Origin: Eriocheir sinensis | Lineage: Eukaryota > Arthropoda > Malacostraca > Decapoda > Varunidae | Direction of reading: 5' to 3' | Assembly: GCF_024679095.1 (NCBI RefSeq) | Contig: NW_026111183.1 | Coordinates: forward strand, 437,596-501,595 | Length of the DNA stretch: 64,000 bases | Shown here: piece by piece, positions 24,220 through 37,100 of the stretch | Layout of the letters: the number at the start of each line of letters is the position of its first letter | Numbering within the stretch: position 1 is the first letter of the stretch | The notes under the pieces: model-generated | Seen by the model: the letters and a program-made list of their open reading frames with translations, nothing else | What the model was told of the DNA's origin: nothing | The model's database searches: none | Translations under genes and position numbers: made by a program

Positions 24220-25160
24220 TATTTTATTTTATTTTTTTACAGCAAAGGAGACAGCTCAAGGGCACAAAAAAAGGAAACAACAATAAAAAAAAGCCCGCTA
24301 CTCGCTGCTCCTAAAAAGAATCCAAGGAGGTGGCCGAAAGAGGGGTCAATTTCGGGAGGAGAGGTGTCCTGATACCTTCCTCTTGAAAGAATTCAAGTCG
24401 TAGGCAGGAGCAAATAAAAATGAAGGAAGATTGTTCCAGAGTTTACCAGAGTGAGTGATAAAAGAGTGAAGATGCGGGTTAACTCGTGCGTAAGGGATCT
24501 GGACAGGACAGGGATGAGCTAGAGAAGAAAGTCGCGTGCAGCGGGGCCGCGGAAGGGGGGGAGGCATGCAGTTAGCAAGTTCAGAAGAGCAGTCAGCGTG
24601 AAAATAACGATAGAAGATAGAAAGAGAGGCAACATCGCGGCGGAATTTAAGAGGTAGAAGACTATCAGTAGGAGGAGGAGAGCTGATGAGACGAAAAGCC
24701 TTAGACTCCACTCTGTCCAATAGAGCTGCGTGAGTGGAGCCCCCCCACACGTGAGATGCATACTCCATACGAGGGCGGACAAGACCCCTGTATATGGATA
24801 GCAACTGTGCGGGGGAGAAGAATTGGTCGAGATGATACAGAACGCCCAACCTCAAGGAAGCTAATTTAGTAAGAGATGAGATGTGGAGTTTACACTTGAG
24901 ATTTTGAGTTAAGGATAGACCGAGGATATTTAGTGTTGAAGAAGGTGACAACTGAGTGTTGTCAAAGAATAGGGGATAGGTGTTTGGAAGATTGTGTCGA
25001 GTGGATAGGTGGAGAAATTGGGTTTTCGAGGCATTGAAGGACACAAGGTTCCTTTTACTCCAATCGGAAATGAGAGTAAGGTCTGAGGTTAAGCGTTTTG
25101 CAGCCTCCATCCTTGAGTCATGTAATTCCTGCTGAGAAGGTCTTCTGAAAAAAGAACATT
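24220..25160 (-). mobile_element. Jockey-like LINE copy (3' part), minus strand, inside RTE-like element
   Basis: Minus strand carries an open 254-codon frame (25110-24346) beginning in the region after the RT catalytic box ([20 protein letters not shown]) through [20 protein letters not shown] to FKRKVSGHL. It ends in an A-rich (AAAAT)-like tail at about 24212-24240 and is 5'-truncated near 25160. It is the same family as 30592-33905 and 60989-62486. No clear target duplication was found. Confidence 0.85.
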
Positions 25161-25164
25161 CCTC

Positions 25165-27975
25165 TCTCTATGGTTGGAAGGGATCAAGAATTGTGTGGGT
25201 GAAAGGAAAAGTAGGTTTAGTAAAGTATGCATGGGTGTGTATTTATGCACCAGTAAATGTGAAAAGTAAAAAAAGGACAGAGAGAAAGAGAAGCTTTTGG
25301 GGAGGAAGTGATGCATGTTTGAAGAGTTTTGAGAAAGAAAGGAAATTTATTATGATGGGAGATATGAATGCTAAAGTGGGTGATGAATGTGTGATGGATG
25401 TGGTGGGAAAATGGGGGATACCTGGGAAGAATGAAAATGGAGAGTGCCTGGTGGATGTCTGTGCTGAGAGGGGAATGTTCCTAGCGAACACCTTCTTTCA
25501 GCACAAGAATATCCACCGATACACGTGGAGGAGGGGAGAAGATAATGAGCAAAAAGGATTGATTGATGTGCCAGTAGATGAAAGGCTTAGAAAAGAAATT
25601 TGTGACGCAAAGGTAGTAAGAGGAATGTTCGATGGATCTGACCATCTTGCAGTGCTGGCAAAGTTAAAGATGAAAGAAAAGTGGGTGTTTGAAAAGAAAG
25701 GTGAAGTGAAAAAGGAAATACCGAAGATAGAAAAGCTACAGGAAAAAGAAATAAAAGATGAGTATAACCGTGAAATGGCAGAGGCCTCAAGTGAAAAATG
25801 GGAAAGTGTAAAAGATAGTACAAATATTGAAAAAAGTTTTTGGAACATTTAAAGAAATAATGGTAACTACAACAAAAAAAGTGTTAGGGATGAAAGTGGT
25901 GAGAGATGGAAAAAGAAAAGGAAATTCATGGTGGACAGAAGAGATAAGGAGGATAGTAAAAGAGAAAAGGGAACTTTTTAAGAAAACTCAAGAAAGAAAT
26001 GTGTCTGAACAAGTAAAAAGGGAAAGGAAAAAGAAATATAGAGAATGCAAAATGAAATTAAAACAAGCAATAAAAGAAAGTAAGAAGAAAGTTGATGAAG
26101 ACTTTGAAAAAAGACTAAGTGAAAATTATAGAGGGAACAGGAAATCATATTGGAAAGAAGCAAAAAACGAAAGAAATGCAGAAAATATCTCCTCAAGTAA
26201 AATAAATGAAGTTATGGATGAGAATGGAAAGATGTTGAAAGACGGAGAAGCTGTGAAGGAGAGATGGAGAGAATATTTAAAAAACTTAATGAATTTTGAT
26301 GATGGACGTCCAGCAGCTGTAACAGCATCAGTTTTGAGTAGAGGTAGAGGAGGAGTATATGAAGAAAGAAGTATAACATATGAAGAAGTAAATCAGGCAA
26401 TAAAAAGATTAAAAAATGGAAAGGCAGCAGGAATTGATGGAATCACAGCAGAAATGTTGAAGTGTGGAGGAAATGAAGTCGTGAAATGGATGGTCAAGAT
26501 ATGTGAAGTAGCGGGGGGGGGGGCAGACTGGACGAAAGCCATCATTGTCCCAGTTTACAAGGGGAAGGGCAGGAGAGGGGAATGTGGGAGCTATAGAGGT
26601 ATAAGTCTCCTGAGTATACCCGGAAAGGTATATGGAAAAGTCATAATAGAGAGGGTGCAAAGACTTACAGAAGAGAAAATCAGTGAAGAACAAGGAGGCT
26701 TCAGGAAGGGAAGGGGATGTGTGGATCAGATATTTTTATTCAGGATGGTGGTAGAAAAAATAAGAGCAAAAGGAAAGAAACTATACGCTGCCTTCATGGA
26801 TTTGGAAAAAGCTTATGACAGAGTCGACTGGATTGCATTGTGGGATGCTTTAAAGATGTATGGTGTGGGAGGAAATCTGCTTAGTGCAATAAAGTCTTTC
26901 TATGAAGATGCATCTGCATATGTCAAAATTACTGGAGAAACAAGTGACCGTTTTGAGATGAAAGTGGGCTTAAGACAGGGGGGTGTCATGTCACCATGGT
27001 TATTCAATATTTATATGGATGGTGTTATTAGAGAAATGAAGGGCAAAGTTGGAGAAGTTGGAGTAAGAGTGTTCGATGAGGGAAGGAAGTGGGTACTGAA
27101 TTCGATACCGTTTGCTGATGACACGGTGCTCATTTCAGAAAATGATAGTGACCACAAAATTTGGTCAGTGTTTTTTATAGTGTCTGTAACTGGAGAAAGG
27201 TGAAAGTAAATGTCAACAAAAGTAAAGTGATGGTTTGTGAGCGAAGTAGAAGAGAGGTTGTAGATTTTGTATGCCCAAATAGAGTGGGAATTGAATGTGA
27301 AAAAGAATGCAAAATAGTTTTGAATGGTGAAGAAATGGAGGAGGTTAATGAGTTTAAGTACCTTGGATCAGTTATGTGTAAGCATGGTGGTACTGAGGGA
27401 GAGATAAGAGAAAGGGCATTGCAAGGAGGAAGGGACGAATCATGAATGGCAGAAGTGTGAGCATGGAGGTAAAGAGGGATTTGAGAAATACAATAATAGT
27501 ACCAACCCTCACATATGCAAGTGAAACGTGGGCCTGGAATGAAAGTCAGAGGTCTAGAGTGCAGGCAGTGGAAATGAGTTATTTGAGGAGTGCTTGTGGT
27601 GTGAGTAGAATGGGTGGAATGAGTAATGAAAGTGTGTACGAGCATTTTGGAATGTGTCACAGGGGTGAAGGGAAGAAGTGTGGAGTGGTGGAAGAAGTGA
27701 GGCGACAGACCTTAAAGTGGTTTGGCCACATGGAGCGAATGGAGGAGAGTAAGATGACCAGAAGGGTGTATGTGAGTGAGATAGAGGGAGGGAATGCTAG
27801 AGGACGACCTCCAGTGAAATGGAGGGATAGGGTGCAAGAGTACGTTGGGGAGAGGGGGGAAAGATCTTTGAGAAACTTTGAGCAGGCACGGAGGGAGTGT
27901 CTGGATAGAGAAAGTTGGAAGCTCTTCTGCCGTGGCCATCCCCTGGTGGGAGCTCCAAGGAGCAGGCGTCCATGA
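25165..27975 (+). pseudogene. RTE-like ORF continued: endonuclease C-part, RT, C-terminal domain
   Basis: After the inserted element: KYAWVCIYAPVN, FIMMGDMNAKVGDE, YTWRRG and DGSDHLAVLAKL complete the endonuclease (asparagine and SDH residues present). RT: KNGKAAGIDGITAEMLK, YRGISLLSIPGKVYGK, GFRKGRGCVDQ, the catalytic aspartate in AAFMDLEKAYDRVDW, GLRQGGVMSPWLF and FADDTVLIS. C-terminal: TYASETWAWNESQRSRVQAV, RSACGVSRMGG, TLKWFGHMERME, RGRPPVKWRDRV and a cysteine in ARRECLDRESW. Frameshifts: an extra A in a homopolymer near 25830, one near 27158 just after FADD, and one near 27440. Confidence 0.8.
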
Positions 27976-28116
27976 AATGATGATGATGATGATGAATACC
28001 AGTGGCAACAAGGTGCATGAGAGCAATTATACAAACATTATACAAGCCCCCAACAGTACTCCATAGCCAGGACTGTCACTCCAACAACAGCTACTACTAC
28101 ACGTGTTACCCATATG

Positions 28117-28120
<4 letters not shown>

Positions 28121-28200
<80 letters not shown>
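28121..28200. repeat. (CT)n microsatellite
   Basis: About 40 CT units, some 120 bp beyond the RTE-like tail. Confidence 0.95.
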
Positions 28201-28205
<5 letters not shown>

Positions 28206-28593
28206 TGTTTTGTTTTTTTTCCAGCTATATCTACAAGGATCTATAAAGGCGCTTTATTCCGTGAACACAAATGAGCATCAACAGTACAAGGTTTTAGTTT
28301 TTTCTCCTCTATTCTCTATTGGCATCTCTTTCCTCTTTTAACATAATTATCCAGGCACTCTCATTTTCCAACTCTCCGCCTCTATTTTCTTCACTCTTCG
28401 CCTCATACATGGCAATCACACACTCGTACACGATACGTTAATGATTGGAATATAGTGGTCAACTTAAGTGTCCATTAGCAACAACTTGCAGATCGCAATA
28501 TTCAATTTGATTATTTTATACCAAAGAATTAAGGTTTTTCTTTCTCTCATTTCGTCTAACATAATGTTCTCTTACCTCATGTACCTGTAACAC

Positions 28594-28641
<48 letters not shown>

Positions 28642-29148
28642 TTATATATGTATGCCAAACACGACAGACAGCCATTTTTTATTATTCTTTGGTCCCGTTT
28701 TGCCGAGCGTAACTATGCATGGGGACGTTATCCGCTGCCCAGGACTTTTTGGGTTAAACTATGCTAAAAAATTCGGACATAATTCAGGTTTTTTATCTGT
28801 TCGGTAAGTTAATGTTTTTTTCTTTTCCTATATTTTGTTTTCAGAATTTTTCGGCATGTCACTCAACGTAGCTAATATCATAAGGCATCTTTGTTTTTTG
28901 TTTCCTCTTTTTCTCTTTTTTTTTTTTGGTAGGTATGGAGTGTTTTTTCCTTGCTTTTTTTTTGTCATTTCCATCGTTTTCGAATGCGTGTTTTAAATCG
29001 TTTGCGTTTCAGAAAATTTCCTCATGTCATTCACACACAGTATCGCAATTCATCTTTTCGCGTGTGTGTTTTATTTCAGGTAATCGGTGCGGTATATATT
29101 ATGAACTTTCTTTTTAAACTCTTTTACCACACACTATTAAGCTCTCAG
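28201..29148. other. No gene seen; AT-rich DNA with (CA)n at 28595-28637
   Basis: T-rich low-complexity sequence. The stretch ending at 29148 (cactattaagctctcag) is a plausible splice acceptor for the following exon. Confidence 0.5.
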
Positions 29149-30110
29149 ATGGCTACTTCAATGGTCTTTGGCTGGATTATGCATTGGAAACAACACAGAA
29201 CAAAGATATGAAAGAAGCTGGAGGGATCATTGGTCTTACAATGCGAAGCCAAGCATTAGTAAGGTGGTTTATAGCCCGACCTGTCACTGCTGCAAAATTC
29301 AAAAAGGGTACAGATACCAACCTGCCTGATGACAACCAGCCAGCACAGACAAAGACGAAAGCATCTGACACTAGATGGAATTCTGATGTGAAGAAGATAC
29401 GTGACATGCTTCAGGGGTCATGTGTAGATCCCTTTGATATCTCCGAAGCATCCACAAAGTTGATCAACATAGCTACAGCAGCAGTTGCACCAGATGCCAT
29501 AGAGAAAAGTCTCTGTAGTGCACTTGACAAGGGCACAACCATGGCTGATAACTTTGTCTCTAACCTGACATCTGACAACCCAAAGAGCTTCTGTGCACCC
29601 ATACCTCGGTCAAACATCAAGACCATGAAAGAGATGAAAAAGAAAGTCAAAATCAAGTCAAAGAATGTATCTATCAAGGGTGAAACCATGTATCTTCGCC
29701 TATTAGCAGTCAATGCCGTCAAGAAGGTCCCACTTCAAAGGGTGATGGCATTTGAAAATGCCCCTGTGCCCATGAGCATCTTCAATCATGATGGTACAAT
29801 GGTAACATGTAAAAAATCAGACACCATGCATAAGCTTGAAGAACTGACTCCGGGGGACAAAATCACCAGCCTGGACAAGCTGTTGATGCTGTGATTTATG
29901 ATGGCCATGCTGTCATCCAGTCGCTGCCTGCTCCCTCTACCACACTGCCCATCACTTTCAAAGATATGGCCAGTAGGTTCCTGTCCCATGTTACTCATTC
30001 AACACAGGATATCTCTACAAACACACATAGCATTTGATGTGTACAGGGAGAACAGTACAAAGTCTCAGACAAGAGAAAAGCGCACAGAGAAGTCATGCAA
30101 AACATAGTAC
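29149..30110 (+). pseudogene. Repetitive invertebrate gene family, N-terminal part (function unknown)
   Basis: Starts after a possible splice acceptor in the frame YFNGLWLDYALETTQNKDM. Recognisable blocks are GGIIGLTMRSQALVRWFIAR, RWNSDVKKIRDML, SDNPKSFCAPIPRSNIKTM, GETMYLRLLAVNAVKKVPL, FENAPVPMSIFNHDG and, after a frame change, a D-Y/V-x-E-NSTKSQTREKR block (about 30035-30085). I recognise this from memory as a highly copied family of large uncharacterised proteins in arthropod, cnidarian and other genomes, ending in a CXC-like cysteine-rich tail; it behaves like a transposon-borne gene. Stops near 29895 and 30037 break it. The remainder lies at 34900-36007, displaced by a Jockey-like insertion. 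Confidence 0.6.
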
Positions 30111-30591
30111 AGTGCATATGGAAGGGAAAGTCCGCCGTGGACTAAAATTGCATCTATGGTCATGAATAGTTTATGTGTTGTATATATTAGTACCTTTGTT
30201 AAAATATGAACATTTCAAGCTGATCAGATGAAATGAAAAATTAAGAAAACTATTTTTCGTTATTTTTATGAAAACTTTGAATAAATTTTTCTCAGCCAAT
30301 TGTTTTTAGTGATCTCCTTGTGACAAGCACATCTGGTAATTCATTGTTATTCTAATAATTTGTCAAGATGTTTTTTTGAAAACTATTTTTTTAATCTCTA
30401 AAATGTGTTTTTATGGTTTTCGGATAATTTTCCCATATTTCGAGACTATGCCGATTAAAAAAAAAAAAACATACTGTAGAATATTAGTACGATATATGAT
30501 CTTGTATGTCCTAAAGTTTTATGAAAGTCGTGCAGAAAATAAAAGCAAAAAATATTTTTATATTCATTTTGTACTAGCTTTGAGAAAAACG

Positions 30592-33500
30592 CGATTTTTT
30601 TTACAGCTAAGGAGACAGTTCAAGGGCGTAAGAAAAAAGTAAAAAAAAAAGCCCGCTACTCACTGCTCCCGAACAGAGGTCAAAGGAGTGTCCAAAAAGA
30701 GAGGTCAATTTCGGGAGGAGAGTGTCCTGATACCCTCCTCTTGAAAGAGTTCAAGTCGTAGGCAGGAGGAAATACAGATGAAGGAAGATTGTTCCAGAGT
30801 TTACCAGCGTGAGGGATGAAAGAGTGAAAATGCTGGTTGACTCTTGCATAAGGGGTTTGGACAGTATAGGGATGAGCATGAGTAGAAAGTCGTGTGCAGC
30901 GGGGCCGCGGGAGGAGGGGAGGCATGCAGTTAGCAAGTTCAGAAGAGCAGTCAGCATAAAAATATCGATAGAGGATAGAAAGGGAGGCAACATGGCGGCG
31001 GAATTTGAGAGGTAGAAGACTATCAGTATGAGGAGGAGAGCTGATGAGACGAAGAGCTTTTGACTCCACTCTGTCAAGGAAAGCTATGTGAGTGGACCCC
31101 CCCAACACATGAGATGCATACTCCATAAGAGGGAGGACAAGGCCCCTGTAAATGGATAGCAACTGTGCGGGGGAGAAGAACCGGCGGAGACGGTACAGAA
31201 CGCCCAGCCTCGAGGAAGCTCATTTAGTAAGAGATGAGATATGAAGTTTCCAGTTGAGATTTTGAGTTAAGGATAGACCGAGGATGTTTAGTGTTGAGGA
31301 AGGTGATAGCTGAGTGTTGTCAAAGAATAAGGGATAGTTGTTTGGAAGATTGCGTCGAGTGGGTAAGTGGAGAAACTGTTTTTGAGGCGTTGAAGGACAC
31401 CAGGTTCCTCTTGCCCAAATCGGAGATAATAGTAAGGTGTGAGGCTAAGCGTTCTGTTGCCTCCAGCCTTGAATCGTTAAGTTCCTGTTGGGTGGGTCTT
31501 CTATTAAAAGAAGTTGAGTAATGCAGAGTGGAGTCATCGGCGTAGGAATGGATAGGACAGTTCGTTTTGGAAAGAAGATCATCAATGAACAACAAAAAGA
31601 GAGTGGGAAATAGGACAGAACCCAGTGGGACACCACTGTTAATAGGTTTAGGGGAAGAACAGTGACCGTCTACCACAGCAGAAATAGAACGGTCAGAAAG
31701 GAAACTGGAGATAAAGGTACAGAGAGAAGAATAGAAACCGTAGGAGGGTAGTTTGGAAAGCAAAGATTTGTGCCAGGCCCTATCAAAAGCTTTTGATATG
31801 TCCAGTGCAATAGCAAAGGTTTCACCGAAATGGCTAAGAGAGGATGACCAAGAGTCAGTTAGGAAGGCAAGGAGATCACCAGTAGAACGCCCCCTGCGGA
31901 ATCCATACTGGCGATCAGATAGAAGGTCAGAAATGGAAAGGTGCTTTTGAATCTTCTAGTTAAGGATTGATTCAAAAGCTTTATATAGACAAGAAAGTAA
32001 AGCTATAAGACGGTAGATTGAGGGATTAGAACGGTCACCCTTCTTAGGCACAGGCTGTATGAAGGCATACTTCCAGCAGGAAGGAAAGGTAGATGTTGAC
32101 AGGCAGAGGCGAAAGAGTTTGACCAGGGAAGGTGATAGCACGGAGGCACAGTTTTTAAGGACAATAGGAGGCACTCCATCAGGTCCATAAGCCTTCTGAG
32201 GATTGAGGCCAGAGAGGGCATAGAAAACATCAATTTGAAGAATCTTTATAACAGGCATAAAAGAGTCAGAGGGGGGATGAGTAGGAGGAATATGCCCAGA
32301 ATCGTCCAGAGTGGAGTTTTTAGAAAAAGTTTGAGAGAAGAGTTCAGCCTTAGAGATAGATGAGACGGCAGTGTTGCCGTCAGGACTGAGGAGTGGAGGG
32401 AAAGGGAAAGAAGTGAAGTTGGAGGAGATGTTTTTGGCTAGATGCCAGAAGTCACGGGAAGTGTTAGAGAAATCAAGGTTTTGGCATCTTCTATTAATAA
32501 AAGAGTTTTTGCTTAGTCGGAGAATAGATTTGGTACGATTCCGGGCAGAAATGTAAAGTTCATAATTAGCATTAGTTTGAAGGCTCTGGTACCTTTTGTG
32601 AGCTGCCTCTCTATCATTGACACCACGAGAACAAGCGTGATTAAACCAAGGCTTTTTAGCGTGAGGAGTAGAGAAAGTACGTGGAATGTATGCCTCCATT
32701 CCAGAGACAATCACCTCTGTGATGCGCTGAGCACACACAGAGGGGTCTCTATCCTGGAAGCAATAATCATTCCACGGGAAATCGGAAAAGTACATCCTTA
32801 GGTCGTCCCACCGAGCTGAAGCAAAATGCCAGAAGCATCGCCTCTTCGGCGGGTCCAGAGGGTGAACAGGAGCGATAGGACAAGATACAGAAATATGACT
32901 GTGATCGGAGGAGCCCAACGGAGAGAACAGTTTGACAGAGTAAGCAGAAGGGTTTGAGCTAAGGAAGAGGTCTAGAATGTTGGGCCTGTCTCCTAGACGG
33001 TCGGGAATACGTGTAGGGTGCTGGACCAACAGCTATAGATCGTTGAGGATAGCAAATTTGTAGGCTTGTTCACCAGGATGGTTAGTGAAAGAGGATGAAA
33101 GCCAAAGCTGGTGGTGAACATTGAAATCTCCTAGGATGGAGATTTCAGCGAAGGGGGAGTGGGTCAAGATGTGCTCCACTTTAGAGTTCAAATAATCAAA
33201 GAATTTTACATAGTTAGTAGAGTTAGGTGCGAGATAAACGGCACAGATGTATTTAGTAATAGAATGACAATGAAGTCTTAGCCAGATGGTGGAAAATTCT
33301 TACGAATCAAGGTTGTGGGCACGAGAGCAAGTGATGTCGTTGCGCACGTAGGCGCAACATCCAGCTTTGGATTGAAATTTAGGATAGAGATAGTAGGAGG
33401 GAACAGAGTAGAGATTGCTGTCAGTAGCCTCAGAAACCTGTGTTTCGGTGAGGAACAGAAGGTGAAGTTTAGAGGAAGAGAGATGGTGTTCCACAGAATG

Positions 33501-33905
33501 AAAATTAGAACGAAGACCGCGAATGTTGCAGAAATTGAGAAGAAAGAGGTTCGAGGAGTTATCAAGACACCTCTCGGGTCGGCAGCCAGAAGGGGAGTCC
33601 TCACTGAGGGAATTTGTGGTCCCCTCCCCCCCCCCAGGCGAGGACTCCGAGGCATAATGTAGGTGTGCCATTTTGTAATTTGAATTTTGGGAAAAGGTGT
33701 ATACGTTGTGTGAATGTAGTGTGGTGTGGATAGAGAGAGGATCTGTCTTTAGAGAGCATGCTGAACTACTCTCCGGTGTTGGTGAGACAATAGGGAAACG
33801 GTTAGTGAGGACATGGGAAGGGTCTTTGGAGGGCTTCAGCTCCCTTCTCACCTCCCATATATACCTCACCGGGAGTGGCTTGCGTCCGTTCGTTAGGTGT
33901 CTTCC
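30592..33905 (-). mobile_element. Nearly full-length Jockey-like LINE, minus strand
   Basis: Runs from a 5' region near 33905 to an A-rich 3' tail at about 30592-30605. It is the longest copy of the family that recurs at 24220-25160, 43667-44235 and 60989-62486. It lies between the two halves of the repetitive gene at 29149-36007, so it inserted there. Confidence 0.85.
30680..33690 (-). pseudogene. Jockey-like ORF2: endonuclease + RT, with stops
   Basis: Minus-strand order: LNFCNIRGLRSNFHS and LLFLTETQVSE (endonuclease start, about 33530-33440), ISILGDFNVHHQLWL (about 33140), [13 protein letters not shown] (about 32900), then RT with [13 protein letters not shown] (about 32180), [10 protein letters not shown] (about 32040), the VPLGSVL box (about 31620), [10 protein letters not shown] (about 31540) and the C-terminal SIYRGLVLPLMEYASHVL to FKRRVSGH. 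The GFRKGRS and KAFDRVWHK (catalytic D) blocks can be read near 31900 and 31790 in a shifted frame. Stops near 33300, 33030 and 31957 plus the frame changes show it is inactive. Family placement in the Jockey/CR1 superfamily rests on motif style. Confidence 0.8.
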
Positions 33906-34295
33906 TACCTACTGGTAAAGTTCTTCGGCCCAGTGTAGGTACTATAATGTCAATGCTACTTTGATATTAATTTTATGGGATCAGTAATCACATATCAGTG
34001 AGTGCAAAAAAGGATCAGGCACCTTGTCCCCCTTATAAAGGTATTAATCGCTCAAAGGTGAGGGTGTCAGGGCGCGCCCCGCCCCTCATTGTTGCAAGGC
34101 ACGATCAGTACTCTCCAGATGCGTAACCATCGGTTGGAAGTCCTTTGTCTGTCTTATTTTTCTTCTCTATTGTCTTCTTCGGTGTAATTCTTCAATTTTC
34201 TCTCATTTATAACCTTTTTTCTATGTATTCATTTGTTCCAAACATTTTTGTGAGCAGGTTACACTTTTCATATCCATATTTTTTTATATGTTTTA
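33906..34295. other. No gene seen
   Basis: Mixed-composition DNA between the Jockey-like 5' end and a SINE. It may include part of the LINE 5' UTR or an intron of the interrupted repetitive gene. Confidence 0.4.
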
Positions 34296-34617
34296 CGTGC
34301 CAGCCTAAAACGCCGGTAGGCTCTCTTGAGGGACCAAATGGTATTCGTCTCCAGCCCCTCATGGTGCAGGCAAGTGCTTTATAGTGGCGCCATCTTTTAT
34401 TGGCTCATGCTCCCCCGGAGCTCTTTCTTGATTCACTTGGACGATTTCCACTAGAGTCCGGGTTGATGGGTGGTCTTCAGGACAGCATGTGGGTAGTTTC
34501 AAGCCACTCGGTGGTGACTGAAAAATCCCAGGTGGTAGCGACGGATTCGAACCCGCGTCGTCCATCACGCAATGAATGCGGGGCACGCACGCTAACCACT
34601 CAGCCACCGCCTACCCA
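34296..34617 (-). mobile_element. tRNA-derived SINE, family D, nearly full length, minus strand
   Basis: On the minus strand a tRNA-like head starts at about 34617 (GGCGGTGGCTGAGTGGTTAG, A box) with B box GGGTTCGAATCC (34543-34554), then a body ending in the CCGGCGTTTTAGGCTGGCAC region. The 3' half recurs, always in this orientation, at 18474, 52222, 62757 and 63925. Confidence 0.75.
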
Positions 34618-34899
34618 AATTGTGTTCCAAAACTGTTACATGGGTTACAAACTTCAGCCTGAAGATTGCTGCATGTTTGATTTTTCAACATTTATTCCAT
34701 ACTTTGGCATGCCAGCTAATGCGCCGCAGTCAGCGTGACACGCCCACACAGTAGCCATTTAAATCTCCTCGCTCTTAAAATCTAAATTTATGTCTGACTG
34801 AAAAAAGATCTACCATTCGAAAGCCAAAGAATAGGATGTTGCTATAGACCATATAACTCAATTTCGTATATTTTGAAAAATATTTTCATATTTTCACGG

Positions 34900-36007
34900 A
34901 GGACTCTTCCCTTAAATCAGACCGAGTACTAAGATACCAGCTGAACACTGGAAACAGTTATTGGCCATTGCTGAAAACAATGCACATCTGGCAGCACTCT
35001 ACATTGATTATGTGAAGGAGAAGAAGGAAAACTTGACCACAGCAAATCAGAGTCTATATGTCAGTGGAGGTGAAGATGAGGATGGCATCATGATCACCCG
35101 CGCTGCAGTATTACCAGCCCTTGACATCTTTTCCAATCAAGAGGGCAGACACAAGACCTGTCCTCCATGCCTGTGCTGCTGCAAACACTGGAGCAAAGGT
35201 AATAGTAGTTTGCAGCCCTGACACAGATGTTCTGTTACTCCTGCTACACCACTGGCCAACAATCAACACATAAGTGTACTTCCTGATTGGCAAAGAAGGA
35301 GAGTACACTACAGTCACTAGATACATTCCTGTCCACACATTGTACGACTGTCTCACCAAGCTTCAACACAGTTTACTTCTCCCACTTTATTGTATCACTG
35401 GTTGTAACACAGTCAGTGCCTTTTTTGACAAAGGCAAGAAGAAGGGCTGCAAACTCATGATGAAGGATGCAGCTCAGTTTGAACCTTGTGCCACACTAGG
35501 AGACTGCCTCACCCTTGATGAATCCCAGATCTCAACAGCTGCAAAGTTTGTTTGCAGGCTGTACATGGGGACACCAAGTGTAGCTCACTAAATGAACTTC
35601 GCTGTCAAAAAGCAGAGAAAGGAGTACCTGTAAGGAAAATGCCCCCAACTCGAGACAGTTTCATGTTGCATCTACAACGTGCCATGTACCGGCTCTACAT
35701 CTGGAAACATGCCCACATTCCAATTCACAATATCCCTCCAGCTACAGAATATGGTTATGAGAAGTCTGAAGACGGAACGCTGACACCTAGAATGATGACA
35801 CAGCAGGAAGCGGTACCAGAACTACTAAATCTTGTAGTTTGTGAGTGTTCAGAGGGGCCATGCAGCATGAACTGTTCATGCTTCAACCTGAATCAACCAT
35901 GCACAAGTGCATGTGCATGTGAAGCTGCTCTAGATGGAGATGACAAGTGTTTGAATGCCCTGGCAAAGGAAGCTTACGCCAATCTTGACAGTGACACTGA
36001 TGATTGA
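34900..36007 (+). pseudogene. Repetitive invertebrate gene family, C-terminal part with cysteine-rich tail
   Basis: Continues the 29149 locus. Blocks are HLAALYIDYVKEKKENL, a frame change near 35130 leading to a D-T-R..LHA segment and CSPDTDVLLLLLHHWP (acidic residues reminiscent of PIN/FEN-like nucleases in this family), a stop near 35270, then YIPVHTLYDCLTKLQHSLLL, YCITGCNTVSAFFDKGKKK, SLNELRCQKAEKGVPVRKM, PPTRDSFMLHLQRAMYRLYI and the tail CECSEGPCSMNCSCFNLNQP with CTSACACE, a CXC-like metal-binding pattern. It ends EAYANLDSDTDD with TGA at 36005. Two frameshifts and a stop show that this copy is broken. The biochemical role is unknown. Confidence 0.6.
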
Positions 36008-37100
36008 TATTGATTATCCATATAAAGGACTTTGTATTTCTGTGTGGAATATAAATGTAAACAAGAGTCTATGGTAATTTTACTTACAGATAGCTTTCAC
36101 CTAACTACAAATGTTAGAGTGCTATAATAAAGAGTTTTCATTGGTAGTTCATGTTGTTGATGCACCATGATATTAAGAATTATAATGAACACCTAAGTGA
36201 TACAAACACTCATGCACGGGCAGCTGGACTTTAGTTTCAAAGCTGAGCGTTATGACCCTTGGGTACTAGTTTCAAGCCTTCATATTAACTGTTTAGCACC
36301 ATTTCCAATAATTAATAACATGGATTTGTGACTTCTATATGTATTACTGAAAAAAATACAATCATGTCCCTTATTTTCTTTGAGAAAATCAAAGGTGCTT
36401 TTTTTTTACGATTTAGGGGGGAGGGGGAGCATCAAGTGATCTGTAAGGATTCAGAAGCAATACCTCTGACTACCAATGATCTGGCAGCATGAAGGGGATG
36501 TCTGGGCAAATTCTAAAACTTGTTTGAAAGCAAACTCTTGAAGCATTATTTATTGAGAGGCATTGGTGTGACTTGTCAATTTCAAAACGAGGGTCAATTT
36601 TTAACCATAATTTTACATTTTATTGATAAATAACTTATTTAGGGAATTGATTTAATGCTAAAAAGATATAGTTTTATTTATTGGCCTCAACTTCATAAAG
36701 TAAAACCATTTTGGAGACATTTTAGTCATTTGCATAATAATTCAGAGCCATACATGAAAATTGCATGTTTTGGGTGGGGTATGTTTACAAAAACGTCGAT
36801 TTTTCAACTCGCACCAGTTTCCTGCAACGTCATCATGGATTTTCTATTGCCAGACATACCAGTGAACGATTTTATGCATGAGGACAAATGTTGTACCTTG
36901 GGTTTGGGTTGTTGCTTAAATAGGGCGCTTTTTGGGAGACTGCTGCTAGACTATATCTCCTTCCTTTTCACTTTTTTCTCTCTTTCGTTCTTTTTTTTCT
37001 CTCCTTTCTCCTCCTCCTCCTGCGCCTTGCCTTCCTTCAGCTGCTGCTTCCTCTCATCCTTTATTTTTTCATCTTCTTCCTTTCTGCACTTTTCTTCTTT
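36008..37100. other. No gene supported
   Basis: AT-rich 3' flank of the repetitive gene, then a C/T-rich stretch near 36960-37100. A 258-codon open frame (36655-37431) has no recognisable motif, crosses the pyrimidine tract and a tandem duplication, and is probably chance. Confidence 0.5.

Larger units (their letters stand above)
23589..27996 (+). mobile_element. RTE-like non-LTR retrotransposon with U4-like 5' end and (GAT)n tail
   Basis: One long ORF (endonuclease, RT, C-terminal region) from 23915 to 27975, preceded by about 270 bp of GC-rich leader beginning with the U4-like sequence and ending in a short (GAT)n tail (27979-27996). A short-repeat tail and a single ORF are typical of the RTE group; clade assignment is by protein resemblance from memory. 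A Jockey-like copy (24220-25160) interrupts the endonuclease. At least three frameshifts show it is dead. Confidence 0.75.
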
